Source: Clostridia bacterium
GTDB lineage: Bacteria; Bacillota_A; Clostridia; Christensenellales; Aristaeellaceae
Reading direction: 5' to 3'
Length of the DNA stretch: 34,027 nt
Assembly: GCA_017430945.1 (NCBI GenBank)
Contig: JAFRMB010000186.1
Location: forward strand, 1 to 34,027
The position numbers and the translations under genes were made by a program. The notes beneath the pieces were generated by a model, which searched no databases, was not told the DNA's origin, and saw only the letters and a program-made list of their open reading frames with translations. The first letter of the stretch is position 1, and each line of letters starts with the position of its first letter. Positions 1 through 8,714 of this stretch are shown one piece after another.

Positions 1-116
1 GCGCCGCCCTGGGCTTTGAGATCAACAACATCGACGGACTGCACTATTCCAAGGCGGATCACGCCAGGCTGGCACCGGTCGTCGCAGACGCGATCCGCGG
101 GATGCTGGCGCCTTGA
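1..116 (+). CDS. C-terminal end of an SGNH/GDSL-type hydrolase (partial)
   Basis: Only the last 37 codons are inside the window, in the frame that starts at base 3 and stops with TGA at 114-116. The visible tail reads DGLHYSKADHARLAPVVADA. The D-x-x-H pair followed by an amphipathic helix is the usual C-terminal catalytic signature of SGNH/GDSL esterases, where the His and Asp complete the Ser-His-Asp triad. The rest of the enzyme lies upstream, so the substrate and any signal peptide cannot be judged. The family call rests on this short motif alone. Confidence 0.6.
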   Translation, partial: AALGFEINNIDGLHYSKADHARLAPVVADAIRGMLAP

Positions 117-161
117 TGCGCGCGGATGCTGCAGAACGGGGCTGAAACGGCAGATCGGCCA

Positions 162-313
162 AAGGGGCTGTCTCAAAACACTTATCGGTGGATCATTCAT
201 CCGCAGGGACGGCACGATCGCCGTCCGCGGGCACCCGTTGTGCTGCCCCTGCATTGGTTCGTTGATCATCGATCAACGACCTTTTATAAGACGCTGTTTT
301 GAGACGGTCCCTT
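162..313. mobile_element. MITE-like element with 18-bp terminal inverted repeats
   Basis: The ends 162-179 (AAGGGGCTGTCTCAAAAC) and 296-313 are inverted copies matching at 16 of 18 positions. The 152-bp element has no gene. Inside are two perfect hairpins, 207-213 with 220-226 and 259-267 with 271-279. Ends of the GGGGCTGTCTCAAAA type are common on DDE insertion sequences, so this looks like a miniature non-autonomous derivative (inference from memory of such ends). No target duplication is obvious. A TTGATC-N17-TATAAG pair at 262-290 could be an outward promoter for the next gene. Confidence 0.5.
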
Positions 314-372
314 ATAAATGCCGGTGCTGCGGGCATTGCCATGGACAACGAGAGATCATTCGTGAGGGGAAT

Positions 373-1494
373 ATGAAAGAACGATCGCTTAAAGACCTGC
401 TGCTTCTCTATATCGGATATTATGAAGACAGGCAGGAGTACTATACATCGTATATCGGCCGTTTCATCGATGCATCAAAGGGGATCAAAGAATCGCTTGA
501 TGCTATCTACTCAAACAAAAGGTCCATGCGCCTGAAGTATGAGGATATCCTCTCCAGGACGCCGGAACAGATCCGTCAATTGCCGGATGGTGTCAAAGAC
601 CTCAGTGACCTGATCCATGCGTTTATCAGGATGCTGCCTTTCACGGAGCGGCTGACCGCCATCCGTCAGTTCAACGAGCTGTTCACCTGTGGTGTAGATG
701 GTTTTCGATTCTCCGAATTGCAGGCAAACACAGGCAGAAGCTATTGCGCGGTGGAGCGTTTGTTCGACCAGACCGAGATGGAGGTCCTCCTGCTGAAGCG
801 CCTGCAGAACGACGAATACAAACGTCTTAGCGAATCCGGTTTGATCGACCACGGTGGAGGAAGCAGACAAAACGGCGATTCCAGAGACAGAGTGGCGAAA
901 GAATTCAGAACGTCGCCCCAGTCTTTGCTCCCTTACCTGAATCGGTTGGAGCATGGGACCAATATCCTCGGCCATGATATTCGAATAGCTCTGAGTAAAA
1001 GGGGTATAGCATATGATGATACGGTGCATCCCGTTTTTCTGACGCTCAACCCAAGCGAGGCAGCGCTGCTGACGATAGGTCTGAAACAAAAGTATGCCGA
1101 CAGCGACCAAAAGGTGCTCGCCGAGAGGATCGCCGATGATATTTACAGTCAGCTTTCTGAGCAGGTGCGCGAAAAGATCGACGCCCAGGCGAAGAGGGTC
1201 GGCGTGGGATTCCCCGAGAATGCGCCTCAAACAAGAGATCTGCGGCAATACAGGCAGGAGAAAGGCCCCGAAGGCTATCACCCTGAGATCGCACATAAAA
1301 GGGCTGCCAAGTTCGATATCACCTTGAAGGATGATCTCTCCAAAATATGGACCGGCATTCTCGTCTCAAGGGATGAATGGGAATACGAATTGCTGGACGA
1401 GCATGGCATTCCGTTGCTGAAAAATGAAGATGGCAGCGCACGCATCATCCATCGGGATGAAATAGTCCGATACGAATTCATCAAGTTCAAATAA
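373..1494 (+). CDS. Hypothetical protein of 373 residues
   Basis: I do not recognise the family. The ATG at 373 is chosen because a GAGGGG ribosome binding site sits a few bases upstream; the open frame extends further up but runs through the inverted-repeat element. The protein is charged and mostly helical in appearance, with no signal peptide or membrane segment. A central stretch (HPVFLTLNPSEAALLTIGLK, near residue 220) and the helices after it faintly recall the middle of WYL-type transcriptional regulators, but no clear helix-turn-helix or WYL motif is visible. It stands alone, 78 bases before the next gene. The only safe description is a cytoplasmic protein of unknown function, possibly regulatory. 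Confidence 0.7.
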   Translation: MKERSLKDLLLLYIGYYEDRQEYYTSYIGRFIDASKGIKESLDAIYSNKRSMRLKYEDILSRTPEQIRQLPDGVKDLSDLIHAFIRMLPFTERLTAIRQFNELFTCGVDGFRFSELQANTGRSYCAVERLFDQTEMEVLLLKRLQNDEYKRLSESGLIDHGGGSRQNGDSRDRVAKEFRTSPQSLLPYLNRLEHGTNILGHDIRIALSKRGIAYDDTVHPVFLTLNPSEAALLTIGLKQKYADSDQKVLAERIADDIYSQLSEQVREKIDAQAKRVGVGFPENAPQTRDLRQYRQEKGPEGYHPEIAHKRAAKFDITLKDDLSKIWTGILVSRDEWEYELLDEHGIPLLKNEDGSARIIHRDEIVRYEFIKFK

Positions 1495-1572
1495 TCTGCA
1501 ACCGACGGTTACAGGCCTCCGAAGTCATTTTGTGCTAAACTAGAAGCACATCAAAACAGAGGAGGAATGAAA

Positions 1573-2619
1573 ATGGAGTACGCATTCGACCGCGACCACC
1601 ACGACCTTTCCGAGTGGAGAAGCATCATTCGGAAAATGCAGTCCGTTCTGGACGGGACGATCCGGGGCATCTATGACGAGGCGGAGCTGGGCGCCTACAT
1701 CGCATGTGCCATCCGCGACGCGCGGCCCGTCAACGGCGGCCTGTTCTGGGGTTTCGACGATCCCGGGAACATGCCGGGCGATGCCCGCTGTGATTTCTTC
1801 TACCGCCCCTCGTACATCATGACGCTGACGCTGACCAATGCGGTCCTCCGATTCCCCGGGCTGCTGGACATCGCTCGGTGCAGAGAGACGCTGCACGGCG
1901 CGCTCATCGGCTGCACCGGACGCGGCCTGATGGGCCATGGCTACGACGGCTGCGCCGAGCTGTACGACAACCTCAAACGCTTCCTGAAGGGCAACATCCT
2001 GGCATTCCTCGCTGCGCACCCCGACATCGGCCGGGAATTCGCCGCCATGCTCGACGGCATCATGAAGGAGATCCGCGCAGCTTACATGGCGGGCGATCAC
2101 TTTGGGGACTGGGATCGCGATTTCAAGGCCGAGCAGGAGGAGGTCCTCGGTCTGTATCCTGCCATCGGTCTCACGCCCGGCCATTCCCTCTACTTCGCCT
2201 ATGGCTCGAACATGGACGAAGCTCAGATGGCCTATCGCTGTCCGGGTGCGAAGGTGCTGGCCAAGGTCACCGTTCCGGATCACCGGTTCGCGCTGGATGA
2301 AGCCGGGGTCGCCACGATCCTGCCGTCGAAGGGCGACCATGTGGAAGGTCTGCTGTGGTCTGTGACCCCCGAGGACGAGAAGAGCCTGGATCGGTACGAG
2401 GGCGTCGCAGCCGGCTGCTATCGGAAGGAGATGCTGCCCATCGACGATCACGCGCCCGGCTGTGTGGCGCTCGTCTACCTCTCCAACCGCGACCTGACGC
2501 CGCGGCGGGAGCGGTCGGGATACATGGAGCGGATCATCCAGGCCGCCCGCGATCATCGATTCACAGAGCCGTACATCCAAATGCTGCAGACGTTCTGCCC
2601 CGGCAGCGAGAGGGCATGA
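1573..2619 (+). CDS. Two-domain protein with C-terminal gamma-glutamylcyclotransferase-like (AIG2) domain
   Basis: The last 140 residues carry the AIG2/GGCT fold signature: YFAYGSNM near residue 210, a later YEG motif and a conserved Gly-rich turn. Enzymes of this fold release 5-oxoproline from gamma-glutamyl amines or amino acids; the true substrate here is unknown. The first 200 residues form a separate, probably helical domain rich in Trp, Tyr and Asp that I cannot place. Two ATGs lie in frame at 1567 and 1573. GGAGG at 1561-1565 is 7 bases from the second and only 1 from the first, so 1573 is chosen. The gene overlaps nothing but is followed 4 bases later by the next gene, suggesting coupled translation. 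Confidence 0.8.
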   Translation: MEYAFDRDHHDLSEWRSIIRKMQSVLDGTIRGIYDEAELGAYIACAIRDARPVNGGLFWGFDDPGNMPGDARCDFFYRPSYIMTLTLTNAVLRFPGLLDIARCRETLHGALIGCTGRGLMGHGYDGCAELYDNLKRFLKGNILAFLAAHPDIGREFAAMLDGIMKEIRAAYMAGDHFGDWDRDFKAEQEEVLGLYPAIGLTPGHSLYFAYGSNMDEAQMAYRCPGAKVLAKVTVPDHRFALDEAGVATILPSKGDHVEGLLWSVTPEDEKSLDRYEGVAAGCYRKEMLPIDDHAPGCVALVYLSNRDLTPRRERSGYMERIIQAARDHRFTEPYIQMLQTFCPGSERA

Positions 2620-2623
2620 ATCG

Positions 2624-3169
2624 ATGAAGCGCATGGAGATCCACGGGCGCGCCGTGTTTCGGGGCGGGAACAGGGTCTATTCCGTCAATCGCAGACAGGC
2701 CGGCTACATCATCACGCCCCTGACGGATGGCCGCGACCGTTTCGTAGCCGTTCGCTTCGATGACAGGCGGGTGTTCCTGTACAAGGTGCCGGACGACATC
2801 CCCAACAACCTCTATCCGGTGCGATTCTACAGGAAGCTGCTGGACAGGCATATCGTGATCGAGGACGCGCCGCCGATCGAGAGCCGATACCGTGCAGATG
2901 TGAAGTACATGCGCATCGACTGCGTAGACTATGGATACACGGGAACGGTGAAAGTCGATCCGCCGGTCGTGCGCCGGCTTCAGCGAAAAGCGGCCCCGCG
3001 GCGGCAGGAGACCCTGGACGACGTCGACCAGGACATCCTGGACATCTTCGAGGAGGCACAGCGATCTACCGGCAAGACAGGACCGATGGTCGAGGGGTTC
3101 TCCCCCGTAGCGGAGATGCGCGAGTATATCGGCGACCACGATGAGATGCGCGAGTACTTCGACGACTGA
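2624..3169 (+). CDS. Hypothetical protein, coupled to the GGCT-like gene
   Basis: A 181-residue soluble protein of unknown family. The first 110 residues are beta-rich with many aromatic and basic residues. The C-terminal 70 residues are acidic and probably helical (DDVDQDILDIFEEAQ). It begins 4 bases after the stop of the cyclotransferase-like gene, and its ribosome binding site (GAGAGGGC) lies inside that gene, so the two are probably made together. A second in-frame ATG at 2633 is an alternative start. No catalytic motif, signal peptide or membrane segment is visible, so no function is offered. Confidence 0.75.
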   Translation: MKRMEIHGRAVFRGGNRVYSVNRRQAGYIITPLTDGRDRFVAVRFDDRRVFLYKVPDDIPNNLYPVRFYRKLLDRHIVIEDAPPIESRYRADVKYMRIDCVDYGYTGTVKVDPPVVRRLQRKAAPRRQETLDDVDQDILDIFEEAQRSTGKTGPMVEGFSPVAEMREYIGDHDEMREYFDD

Positions 3170-3244
3170 GATGGATAGCGCCATCGGTCTGCCTTTTCGA
3201 TCCGAACTGACCGATCTGAGTATTTATATATGGGAGGGATCGTC

Positions 3245-3409
3245 ATGACGCCCAAAGAGGCGCTGTCCGTCGCATATGCGCAGGAGCGCTTGCATGCGGT
3301 GATGGCAGAAAAAACGGGCACGACGGAAGCCCTGACCATCCTCAAGGAAGCGTACGAAGAGGCGATGGTCTGCCTGGGCTTTTCCGTGTACTTCAATGAA
3401 GACGAATGA
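3245..3409 (+). CDS. Small hypothetical protein, 54 residues
   Basis: A short open frame with good gene signals: GGGAGGG at 3232-3238, six bases before the ATG, and an AT-rich block TATTTATATA just upstream at 3221-3230 that could serve as a -10 element. The product begins MTPKEALSVAYAQERLHAVM and is a single amphipathic, acidic, helical polypeptide ending YFNEDE. It has no cysteine pairs or membrane segment. It lies 75 bases after the previous gene and points toward the convergent GH31 gene. Function unknown; it may be a small binding or regulatory protein. Confidence 0.6.
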   Translation: MTPKEALSVAYAQERLHAVMAEKTGTTEALTILKEAYEEAMVCLGFSVYFNEDE

Positions 3410-3438
3410 GGCCGCATAAGGTGCGGTCCTGCACCGTG

Positions 3439-3483
3439 AATGGAACGCGATCCGATCCGGACCGATCGAAAGGCGCGTTCATT
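3439..3483. terminator. Imperfect inverted repeat between convergent genes
   Basis: AATGGAACGCG at 3439-3449 pairs with CGCGTTCATT at 3474-3483 with a single bulge, and the GATCCG-rich middle can fold further. It spans the GH31 stop codon and lies between two genes that face each other. A two-way terminator is plausible, but neither side has a run of T, so this is tentative. Confidence 0.3.
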
Positions 3484-5644
3484 CCCTGAAAGAGATCCTC
3501 GCCGGCGCGCCGTCGTAGCGCAGCGCCTTTTCCAAAGCCCCCCCGTCGGGCCGGATGAGGCGGACGGTGAGCGTTATCGGCGCCGCGAGCACACCTGTGC
3601 AGCGGTCCAGCGTGAGCGTCGCGCCGGCATCCTCATAGCTGACGGGGATGAGCAGCCTGCCCGCGTCGCCGTCGCCGTCATCGTCGTACCAATCGAAGCG
3701 GCCGTCCATGCCGCCGAACACCCACAGCGTCCGGGCGGGCTTCGGCAGGTCTGCCGCGCATCGCGCGCCTTCGGCCAGCGGCAGGATGCTGCCGGCACGC
3801 GCGAACAGGGGGAAGCGATCCAGAGGGGTCGGCATCTCGAGCCGCCGCCCGCCCGCATGACATTCCAGGGTGGACAGGTCGTACCAATCCCCCTGCGGCA
3901 GTGCGATCTCCGTCACATCTCCCCCGTCCGCGAGCGCGCGCGTCACGGGCTTGACCAGCAGCGCGTCACCCAGCATGTACTGGTCGGAAAGCGGGAACAG
4001 CGCCGTTTCCTTCGGGAAGGCGATCATCATCGCGCGGATCATCGGCATTCCTTCCCGACAGGATCGGGCCGCCGTCGCATAGATGTATGGCAGCAGCCGA
4101 TAGCGCAACGCGATCGTGTCCTTCAGGCAGCGGTATTCCGCGCCGTTCCCGAAGCGCCAGGGCTCTCGGGGCGTGTCCGTGCCGTGCGCGCGGAATACCG
4201 GCAGCAGCGCGCCGAACTGGAACCAGCGCACGTAGAGCTCCCGGTAACCGGGATCTTCCACACCGTCCGGATAATCGCCGCGCCAGAACCACTGTTTCCT
4301 TTGTCCGACAAAGAACCCGCCGATATCCAGCGTCCACCAGCAGATGCCGCTGGCGGCCGCCTTGATGCCCTCGGTGACCTGCCGGCCAAGCACCTCCCAG
4401 CGGGCAGCCACGTCACCAGACCACAGGATGCCGCCGAGGCTCGAGGCATCGATGCCGCCGCTCCTCGCGAGAAGTACAGGCCGCTTGTCCGGGAGATCCC
4501 GACGCCAGCGCTCGCTGAGCCCGCGAAGGTGGACGGCGCCGTAGTCGTTTGCGCGCTCCGGATCCATGCGGAGCTCGCTGGCTTCGGTGATCAACCGCAT
4601 GCGCTCGTCCGCATCCCGTTTGTCCGAGCCGCACCAGTCCGGGTCGGTGATCGGCTCACAGCTGTCGCACCACAACGCGTCTGCGCCGCCGTCCATCCAG
4701 TGGCGGCGGCATTGTTGCCAGTACATTTCCCGCGCTGCATCGGAGAAAGCGTCGTAGATCCGGCTGCCCGGCAGGAACGCGCCCGAAGCCAGGAATTCGT
4801 CGCAGTCGTCGCCCTTGGCGCAGTTGGGCCAGACGGACACCATCATCCGGGCGTTCAGATCGTGCAGGGATTCGGTGAGCGCGTGTACGTCCGGGAAACG
4901 CTCGGGGTCCGGCGTCTTGTCGCCCCAGCAGCCGTCGCGCCAGCTCATCCAGTCCAGCACGATACAGTCCAACCCCAGCCCAAGCTTACGGAATCGACGC
5001 ACCACTTCGATCAGCTCGTCCGCAGTCTTGTAGCGCTCTTTTGACTGCACATAGCCGAATGCCCACTTGGGCAGCAGCGCCGGCTTGCCGACCAGGGCGG
5101 CCAGCTTTTTCAGCACCTCGGCGCAGTCCCTGCCGCGGAAGACCACATAGGAGAAGCTTTTGACTGCGTTCATCTCGAAGGCAAAGCTGCCGCCCTTCCC
5201 GCGAAAGCGCATGGCGCAGCCCGCCTCGATCAACAGGCCCCATCCTGTGCTGGACAGCAGGAAGGGTATGGAGATCTTCATGTTGTGCTGGTAGAGCCGC
5301 TCCTCCCCGTTGGCATAATCGAAGACGCCGTCCTCGTGTTGGCCCAGGCCTGTGAGGATCTCCCCCGCCCCGCAGACGAAGCGCACCGTAGCCGAATGGC
5401 TCCGGCGCAGCAGAACGCGCTCGCCATCGTCAAAGATGACCACCTCGCCGTTGGCGGTCTGCTTTACCGCGCCTTCCGCGTCGGCAGCCGACAGGCGATA
5501 GACCGGCCGGACCGCAGCTTCAAATGCCGTCTGTCGCAGGTATTCCCTGCCGGCATCCAAAAAACAGATGGGCTCGAAGCTCCCGGCTTCCTCCGGCACG
5601 AGCTCGATCCGGGTCACGCCCGGCGCGATTTCCATTCGCTTCAT
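3479..5644 (-). CDS. Glycoside hydrolase family 31 (alpha-glucosidase/alpha-xylosidase type)
   Basis: A 721-residue cytoplasmic enzyme with the GH31 layout: N-terminal beta-sandwich (about 1-190), a TIM barrel (about 190-560) and C-terminal beta domains. The predicted nucleophile is Asp327 in ALWCDSCEP and the acid/base is Asp411 in LWSGDVAARWE. The later RAHGTDTPREPWRFG segment is also typical of the family. GH31 enzymes cleave terminal alpha-glucose, alpha-xylose or, in some branches, alpha-galactose from oligosaccharides; the substrate is not fixed by sequence reading. The gene starts 6 bases after the second permease gene, last in the ABC transporter operon, so it probably acts on the imported sugar inside the cell. 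No signal peptide. A second in-frame ATG lies three codons in. Confidence 0.9.
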   Translation of the reverse strand: MKRMEIAPGVTRIELVPEEAGSFEPICFLDAGREYLRQTAFEAAVRPVYRLSAADAEGAVKQTANGEVVIFDDGERVLLRRSHSATVRFVCGAGEILTGLGQHEDGVFDYANGEERLYQHNMKISIPFLLSSTGWGLLIEAGCAMRFRGKGGSFAFEMNAVKSFSYVVFRGRDCAEVLKKLAALVGKPALLPKWAFGYVQSKERYKTADELIEVVRRFRKLGLGLDCIVLDWMSWRDGCWGDKTPDPERFPDVHALTESLHDLNARMMVSVWPNCAKGDDCDEFLASGAFLPGSRIYDAFSDAAREMYWQQCRRHWMDGGADALWCDSCEPITDPDWCGSDKRDADERMRLITEASELRMDPERANDYGAVHLRGLSERWRRDLPDKRPVLLARSGGIDASSLGGILWSGDVAARWEVLGRQVTEGIKAAASGICWWTLDIGGFFVGQRKQWFWRGDYPDGVEDPGYRELYVRWFQFGALLPVFRAHGTDTPREPWRFGNGAEYRCLKDTIALRYRLLPYIYATAARSCREGMPMIRAMMIAFPKETALFPLSDQYMLGDALLVKPVTRALADGGDVTEIALPQGDWYDLSTLECHAGGRRLEMPTPLDRFPLFARAGSILPLAEGARCAADLPKPARTLWVFGGMDGRFDWYDDDGDGDAGRLLIPVSYEDAGATLTLDRCTGVLAAPITLTVRLIRPDGGALEKALRYDGAPARISFRE

Positions 5645-5650
5645 AGTTCC

Positions 5651-6487
5651 TTATCCCTTTACCGCGCCCGCGGTCAGGCCCTCCATGAACTGCTTTTGCA
5701 TACAAAGGTAGAGGATCACGATGGGTATCGACGCCAGGATCACGTTGGCGAACACCAGGTTCCATTGGCTGGTGTAGGCGCCGATGGCGTTGTAGATACC
5801 TGTGGTGATGGTGCGGCCCGCCGTAGAGCCCAGGATGTACATAGGGTTCAAAAAGTCGTTCCAGATCCACATGCCCATCAGGATGATGACCGTGGCCGTG
5901 CAGGGCCTGAGCAGCGGGAAGATGATCCTGAAGAATACGGTGATCGTACTGGCCCCGTCGATATAGGCAGATTCGTCCAGGCTCGCCGGGATGGAGTTGA
6001 TGAAGCCGGTGTAGAGGAAGATGGTGGTGCTGAAATACGCGCCGCCGTAGAACATCAGGAGGCCTGACGGTTTGTACATCAGATGAAGGATGCTCAGGGT
6101 CTTGATGCTGGGTACCAGCGTGACCACCGGGGGTACCATGATGCCGATCAGCGCGAAGGCGTACAGGAATTTGCAGATGCCGGTGTTCCTTCGGATGATC
6201 ACATAAGCGGCGGTGGACGATATGATGATCAGCAGCGCCACCGAACTGAACGTGATCAGCATACTGGTGCCGTAGAGGGACAGGATATTGGAAGCGTGGA
6301 AGGCCTCCACGAAATTGTCGAAGGTCGGGTGCCCCGGCAGGGACAGGGGCGATTTGATGATCTCCGCGTAGGACTTGAAGGAATTGGCGACGGCGATGTA
6401 CAGCGGGAACAGGTAGACGAGCCCGAACAGGATCGTCAGCCCGTTCCGGATCACCTTTCTCCGCGCGGCGGAACGAGGCTTGCTCAT
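5651..6487 (-). CDS. Carbohydrate ABC transporter permease, MalG type
   Basis: A 278-residue inner-membrane protein with about six hydrophobic segments. The EAA-type loop that docks the ATPase is present near residue 185 (LDESAYIDGASTITVFFRI). Family members pair with a MalF-type partner to import oligosaccharides delivered by a binding protein. Its ATG follows the stop of the first permease after one base, and its likely ribosome binding site (GAGGTG) is inside that gene. The cluster has no ATPase gene, so a shared MsmK/UgpC-like ATPase encoded elsewhere must energise it (established pattern in Firmicutes). Confidence 0.93.
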   Translation of the reverse strand: MSKPRSAARRKVIRNGLTILFGLVYLFPLYIAVANSFKSYAEIIKSPLSLPGHPTFDNFVEAFHASNILSLYGTSMLITFSSVALLIIISSTAAYVIIRRNTGICKFLYAFALIGIMVPPVVTLVPSIKTLSILHLMYKPSGLLMFYGGAYFSTTIFLYTGFINSIPASLDESAYIDGASTITVFFRIIFPLLRPCTATVIILMGMWIWNDFLNPMYILGSTAGRTITTGIYNAIGAYTSQWNLVFANVILASIPIVILYLCMQKQFMEGLTAGAVKG

Positions 6488-6488
6488 G

Positions 6489-7358
6489 TCAGTACTTCAC
6501 CTCGCGTCTCTTTGTGATGCTCAGCTGGATGGCGGTCACGATGACGATCATCGCAAACAGCACCAGTATGATGGCCGAGGAATAGCCCCTTCGGTTGTAA
6601 TTGAAAGCCTTTTCCACGGCAAGCAGCGTGATGGTCTGTGTGGCGCCGCCGGGGCCACCGCCGGTGATGACCTTCACGTGGTCGTACTGCTTGAGACCGC
6701 CCGCCATGGAGAGGATGCTGTTGATGGTGATGCCGGGCATCATGAGCGGCAGCGTGATCCTTGAAAAACGCTGCCAGCCGTTGGCCCCGTCCACTTCAGC
6801 CGCCTCCATCAGCTCCGTGGGGATGGTGTTCAGCGTGGCGACGTAAATGACCAGGAAGAGCCCCAGCCCGTTCCAGGATATGATGATGGAGATCATCACG
6901 ATGGTGGTCAGAGGTGTGGCGTAGAAGTCGATCGGCGCGAGCCCCACCAGGCCCAGCAGCGTATTGATGACGCCGCCGTCGGTCTGCATGATATAGGACC
7001 AGATGAAGGCTACCACCACGCTCGAGAGCACCGTGGGCACGAAGATCGCGCTCTTGGCAAAGGCACAGACGCGGTTCTTCCGGTTCAACAGCACCGCCAG
7101 CAGCACGCCCAGCACATTGTAGATCAACACCGTGATCAGCGTGACCACCAGCGTCACCTTCAGCGCGCTGTAAAAGCTCGCGTCTGCAGACAGCCGAACG
7201 AAGTTCTTGAACCCGATGATCTTGTAGTTCTTGCTGATGCCGTCCCAGTTGGTGAAGCTGTAGAACAACGTCATGCCCAGCGGGATGATCATGAACACGA
7301 TATAGATCAGATATCCCGGCGCCACCAGGATCAGGTCGTGCAGCTTATTGTGTTTCAT
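6489..7358 (-). CDS. Carbohydrate ABC transporter permease, MalF type
   Basis: A 289-residue membrane protein with six predicted helices and an EAA loop reading EAAEVDGANGWQRFSRITLP about 100 residues from the end. It forms the translocation channel with the MalG-type partner encoded next. The ATG at 7358 is preferred over the in-frame GTG at 7367, because AAGGGAG lies 8 bases before the ATG but overlaps the GTG region. A stem-loop sits between this gene and the binding-protein gene upstream and may lower its expression relative to the binding protein. Confidence 0.93.
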   Translation of the reverse strand: MKHNKLHDLILVAPGYLIYIVFMIIPLGMTLFYSFTNWDGISKNYKIIGFKNFVRLSADASFYSALKVTLVVTLITVLIYNVLGVLLAVLLNRKNRVCAFAKSAIFVPTVLSSVVVAFIWSYIMQTDGGVINTLLGLVGLAPIDFYATPLTTIVMISIIISWNGLGLFLVIYVATLNTIPTELMEAAEVDGANGWQRFSRITLPLMMPGITINSILSMAGGLKQYDHVKVITGGGPGGATQTITLLAVEKAFNYNRRGYSSAIILVLFAMIVIVTAIQLSITKRREVKY

Positions 7359-7381
7359 GGTCGTCACTCCCTTAATGGAAA

Positions 7382-7410
7382 GGAGGGGTACCCCTCAGGC
7401 CTACCCCTCC
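7382..7410 (-). promoter_or_regulatory. Stem-loop between binding-protein and permease genes
   Basis: GGAGGGGTA at 7382-7390 pairs perfectly with TACCCCTCC at 7402-7410. The left half also contains the 14-bp palindrome GAGGGGTACCCCTC. Only three T residues follow on the minus strand. Structures at this spot in sugar ABC operons commonly protect the binding-protein message and partly stop transcription, giving more binding protein than permease. That role is inferred from position. Confidence 0.6.
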
Positions 7411-7436
7411 GTTGCTTGCCTTGGATGCGCCCGCGA

Positions 7437-8693
7437 TCAGGCCGCGTCGTCGATGGCTTCCTTGGCGATCTCCCACTCCTCGTCGAAGGCGTCCAGCTCG
7501 CTGGCCACGTCTGCGCCGATGGCGATGTTCTGGGTCATCTTGTTGGTGAAGTAATCCTTCAGGCCGGGCAGGAAGGCATCGTCGCCGGTCATGCTCTCAA
7601 AGCCCTCGACCTCGACCATCGTGGAGATCTGCTCCTCCATGTTCTTGCGCAGGGGGATCATGTCGTATTCGACGGTCTCTTTGGTGGTGGCGAACAGCTG
7701 CTCGGATGCGAGGAATACGCTGTAGGTCTCCGTGTCGGTGAAGAAGAAGTGGATGAAGTCCTTGCAGACCTCGGGATACTTGGTGTTCGCGCCGATGGAC
7801 AGGCCTTCGTTGACAAACACGGAGACGGTGTTGGCGTCCTCGTCGCCCGGGATCGGGAACCAGCCGACCTCGAAGTCCTGCAGGTTCTTGGCCACTTCGG
7901 CGTTGACCCAGGAGCCGATGGGCAGCATGGCGGCTTTGCCGGTGAAGAACAGCTCCAGCATCTGGGTGTAGGTGATGCCGGTGACGTTCGAGCCGCTGTA
8001 CTTGGTGCAGATGGTCTGGTACTTCTCCATGGCCTTGACCAAGTCGGGGTTGTTGAACTTCACCTCATCGGCATTGCGCTTGGCGCCCCAATGCGGGTCC
8101 TTCGCCAGCAGATCGGTGCCGGCGAACATGTTGGCCAGCTGCCCCTGCGGCCAGCCGTCCTTGATGCCCAGGGAGACGGGCTGGATGCCGGCTGCCAGCA
8201 GGGTCTCGCAGGCTTCGATCAGCGCGTCGTAGGTCTGGGGCACTTCGATGTCGTACTCGGCAAACATGTCCTTATTGTAGAACACGCCGATGATCTGCTT
8301 CTTGTAGTTGGCGACATACTGCTTGCCGCCGATCTTGCCGACCTCGGGATCGGTCAGGTAGTCCAGATCTCCGTCGTCAAAGGCCAGCAGCGCGCCGGAG
8401 GGCACGAAGTCGGCCGGATTCTGCATGACCATGACATCCGGGAACTGATCGGTGGCCAGCAGGGTCTTCTCATACTCGGGGATCGTGACGTTGGAGGACG
8501 GGTTGCCGATGATCTCCACCTTCACGTCGGGGTTGGCTGCCATGTAGCGATCGGCGATGGACTGCCAAAACTCCAGCGGCAGCTGGGGCTGGATGTTCAC
8601 GCAGAATACGATCTTGGTCTCCTCGGCAAAGGCGATGTTGGCTGTGCCGCAGACCAGAAGGACGCAGATGAGCAGAGCAAGCAGCTTCTTCAT
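7437..8693 (-). CDS. Extracellular sugar-binding protein of an ABC transporter
   Basis: A 418-residue family 1 (MalE-like) solute-binding protein. It opens with a signal peptide ending AFA-EE (cleavage after residue 23). There is a cysteine at residue 15, but the residues before it (LLV) do not make a proper lipobox, which is unusual for a Gram-positive binding protein. The body shows family features such as an N-terminal strand (KIVFCVNIQPQLP), IADRYMAANPDVKVE and a mid-protein FFTGKAAMLPIGSW. ATG 8693 is chosen over the longer frame because AAAGGGAG lies 8 bases before it and a promoter lies inside the longer frame. It delivers sugar to the two permeases that follow. Confidence 0.93.
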   Translation of the reverse strand: MKKLLALLICVLLVCGTANIAFAEETKIVFCVNIQPQLPLEFWQSIADRYMAANPDVKVEIIGNPSSNVTIPEYEKTLLATDQFPDVMVMQNPADFVPSGALLAFDDGDLDYLTDPEVGKIGGKQYVANYKKQIIGVFYNKDMFAEYDIEVPQTYDALIEACETLLAAGIQPVSLGIKDGWPQGQLANMFAGTDLLAKDPHWGAKRNADEVKFNNPDLVKAMEKYQTICTKYSGSNVTGITYTQMLELFFTGKAAMLPIGSWVNAEVAKNLQDFEVGWFPIPGDEDANTVSVFVNEGLSIGANTKYPEVCKDFIHFFFTDTETYSVFLASEQLFATTKETVEYDMIPLRKNMEEQISTMVEVEGFESMTGDDAFLPGLKDYFTNKMTQNIAIGADVASELDAFDEEWEIAKEAIDDAA

Positions 8694-8714
8694 GGGTTGA
8701 CTCTCCCTTTCTTC

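Noticed and set aside
3440..5044. 534-codon plus-strand frame opposite GH31
   Set aside because: The product is rich in Arg and Pro with no known domain, while the minus strand carries full GH31 motifs.
8625..8693. Binding protein as a lipoprotein
   Set aside because: Cys15 is preceded by LLV, which is not a lipobox, and a good signal peptidase I site (AFA-E) lies eight residues later.
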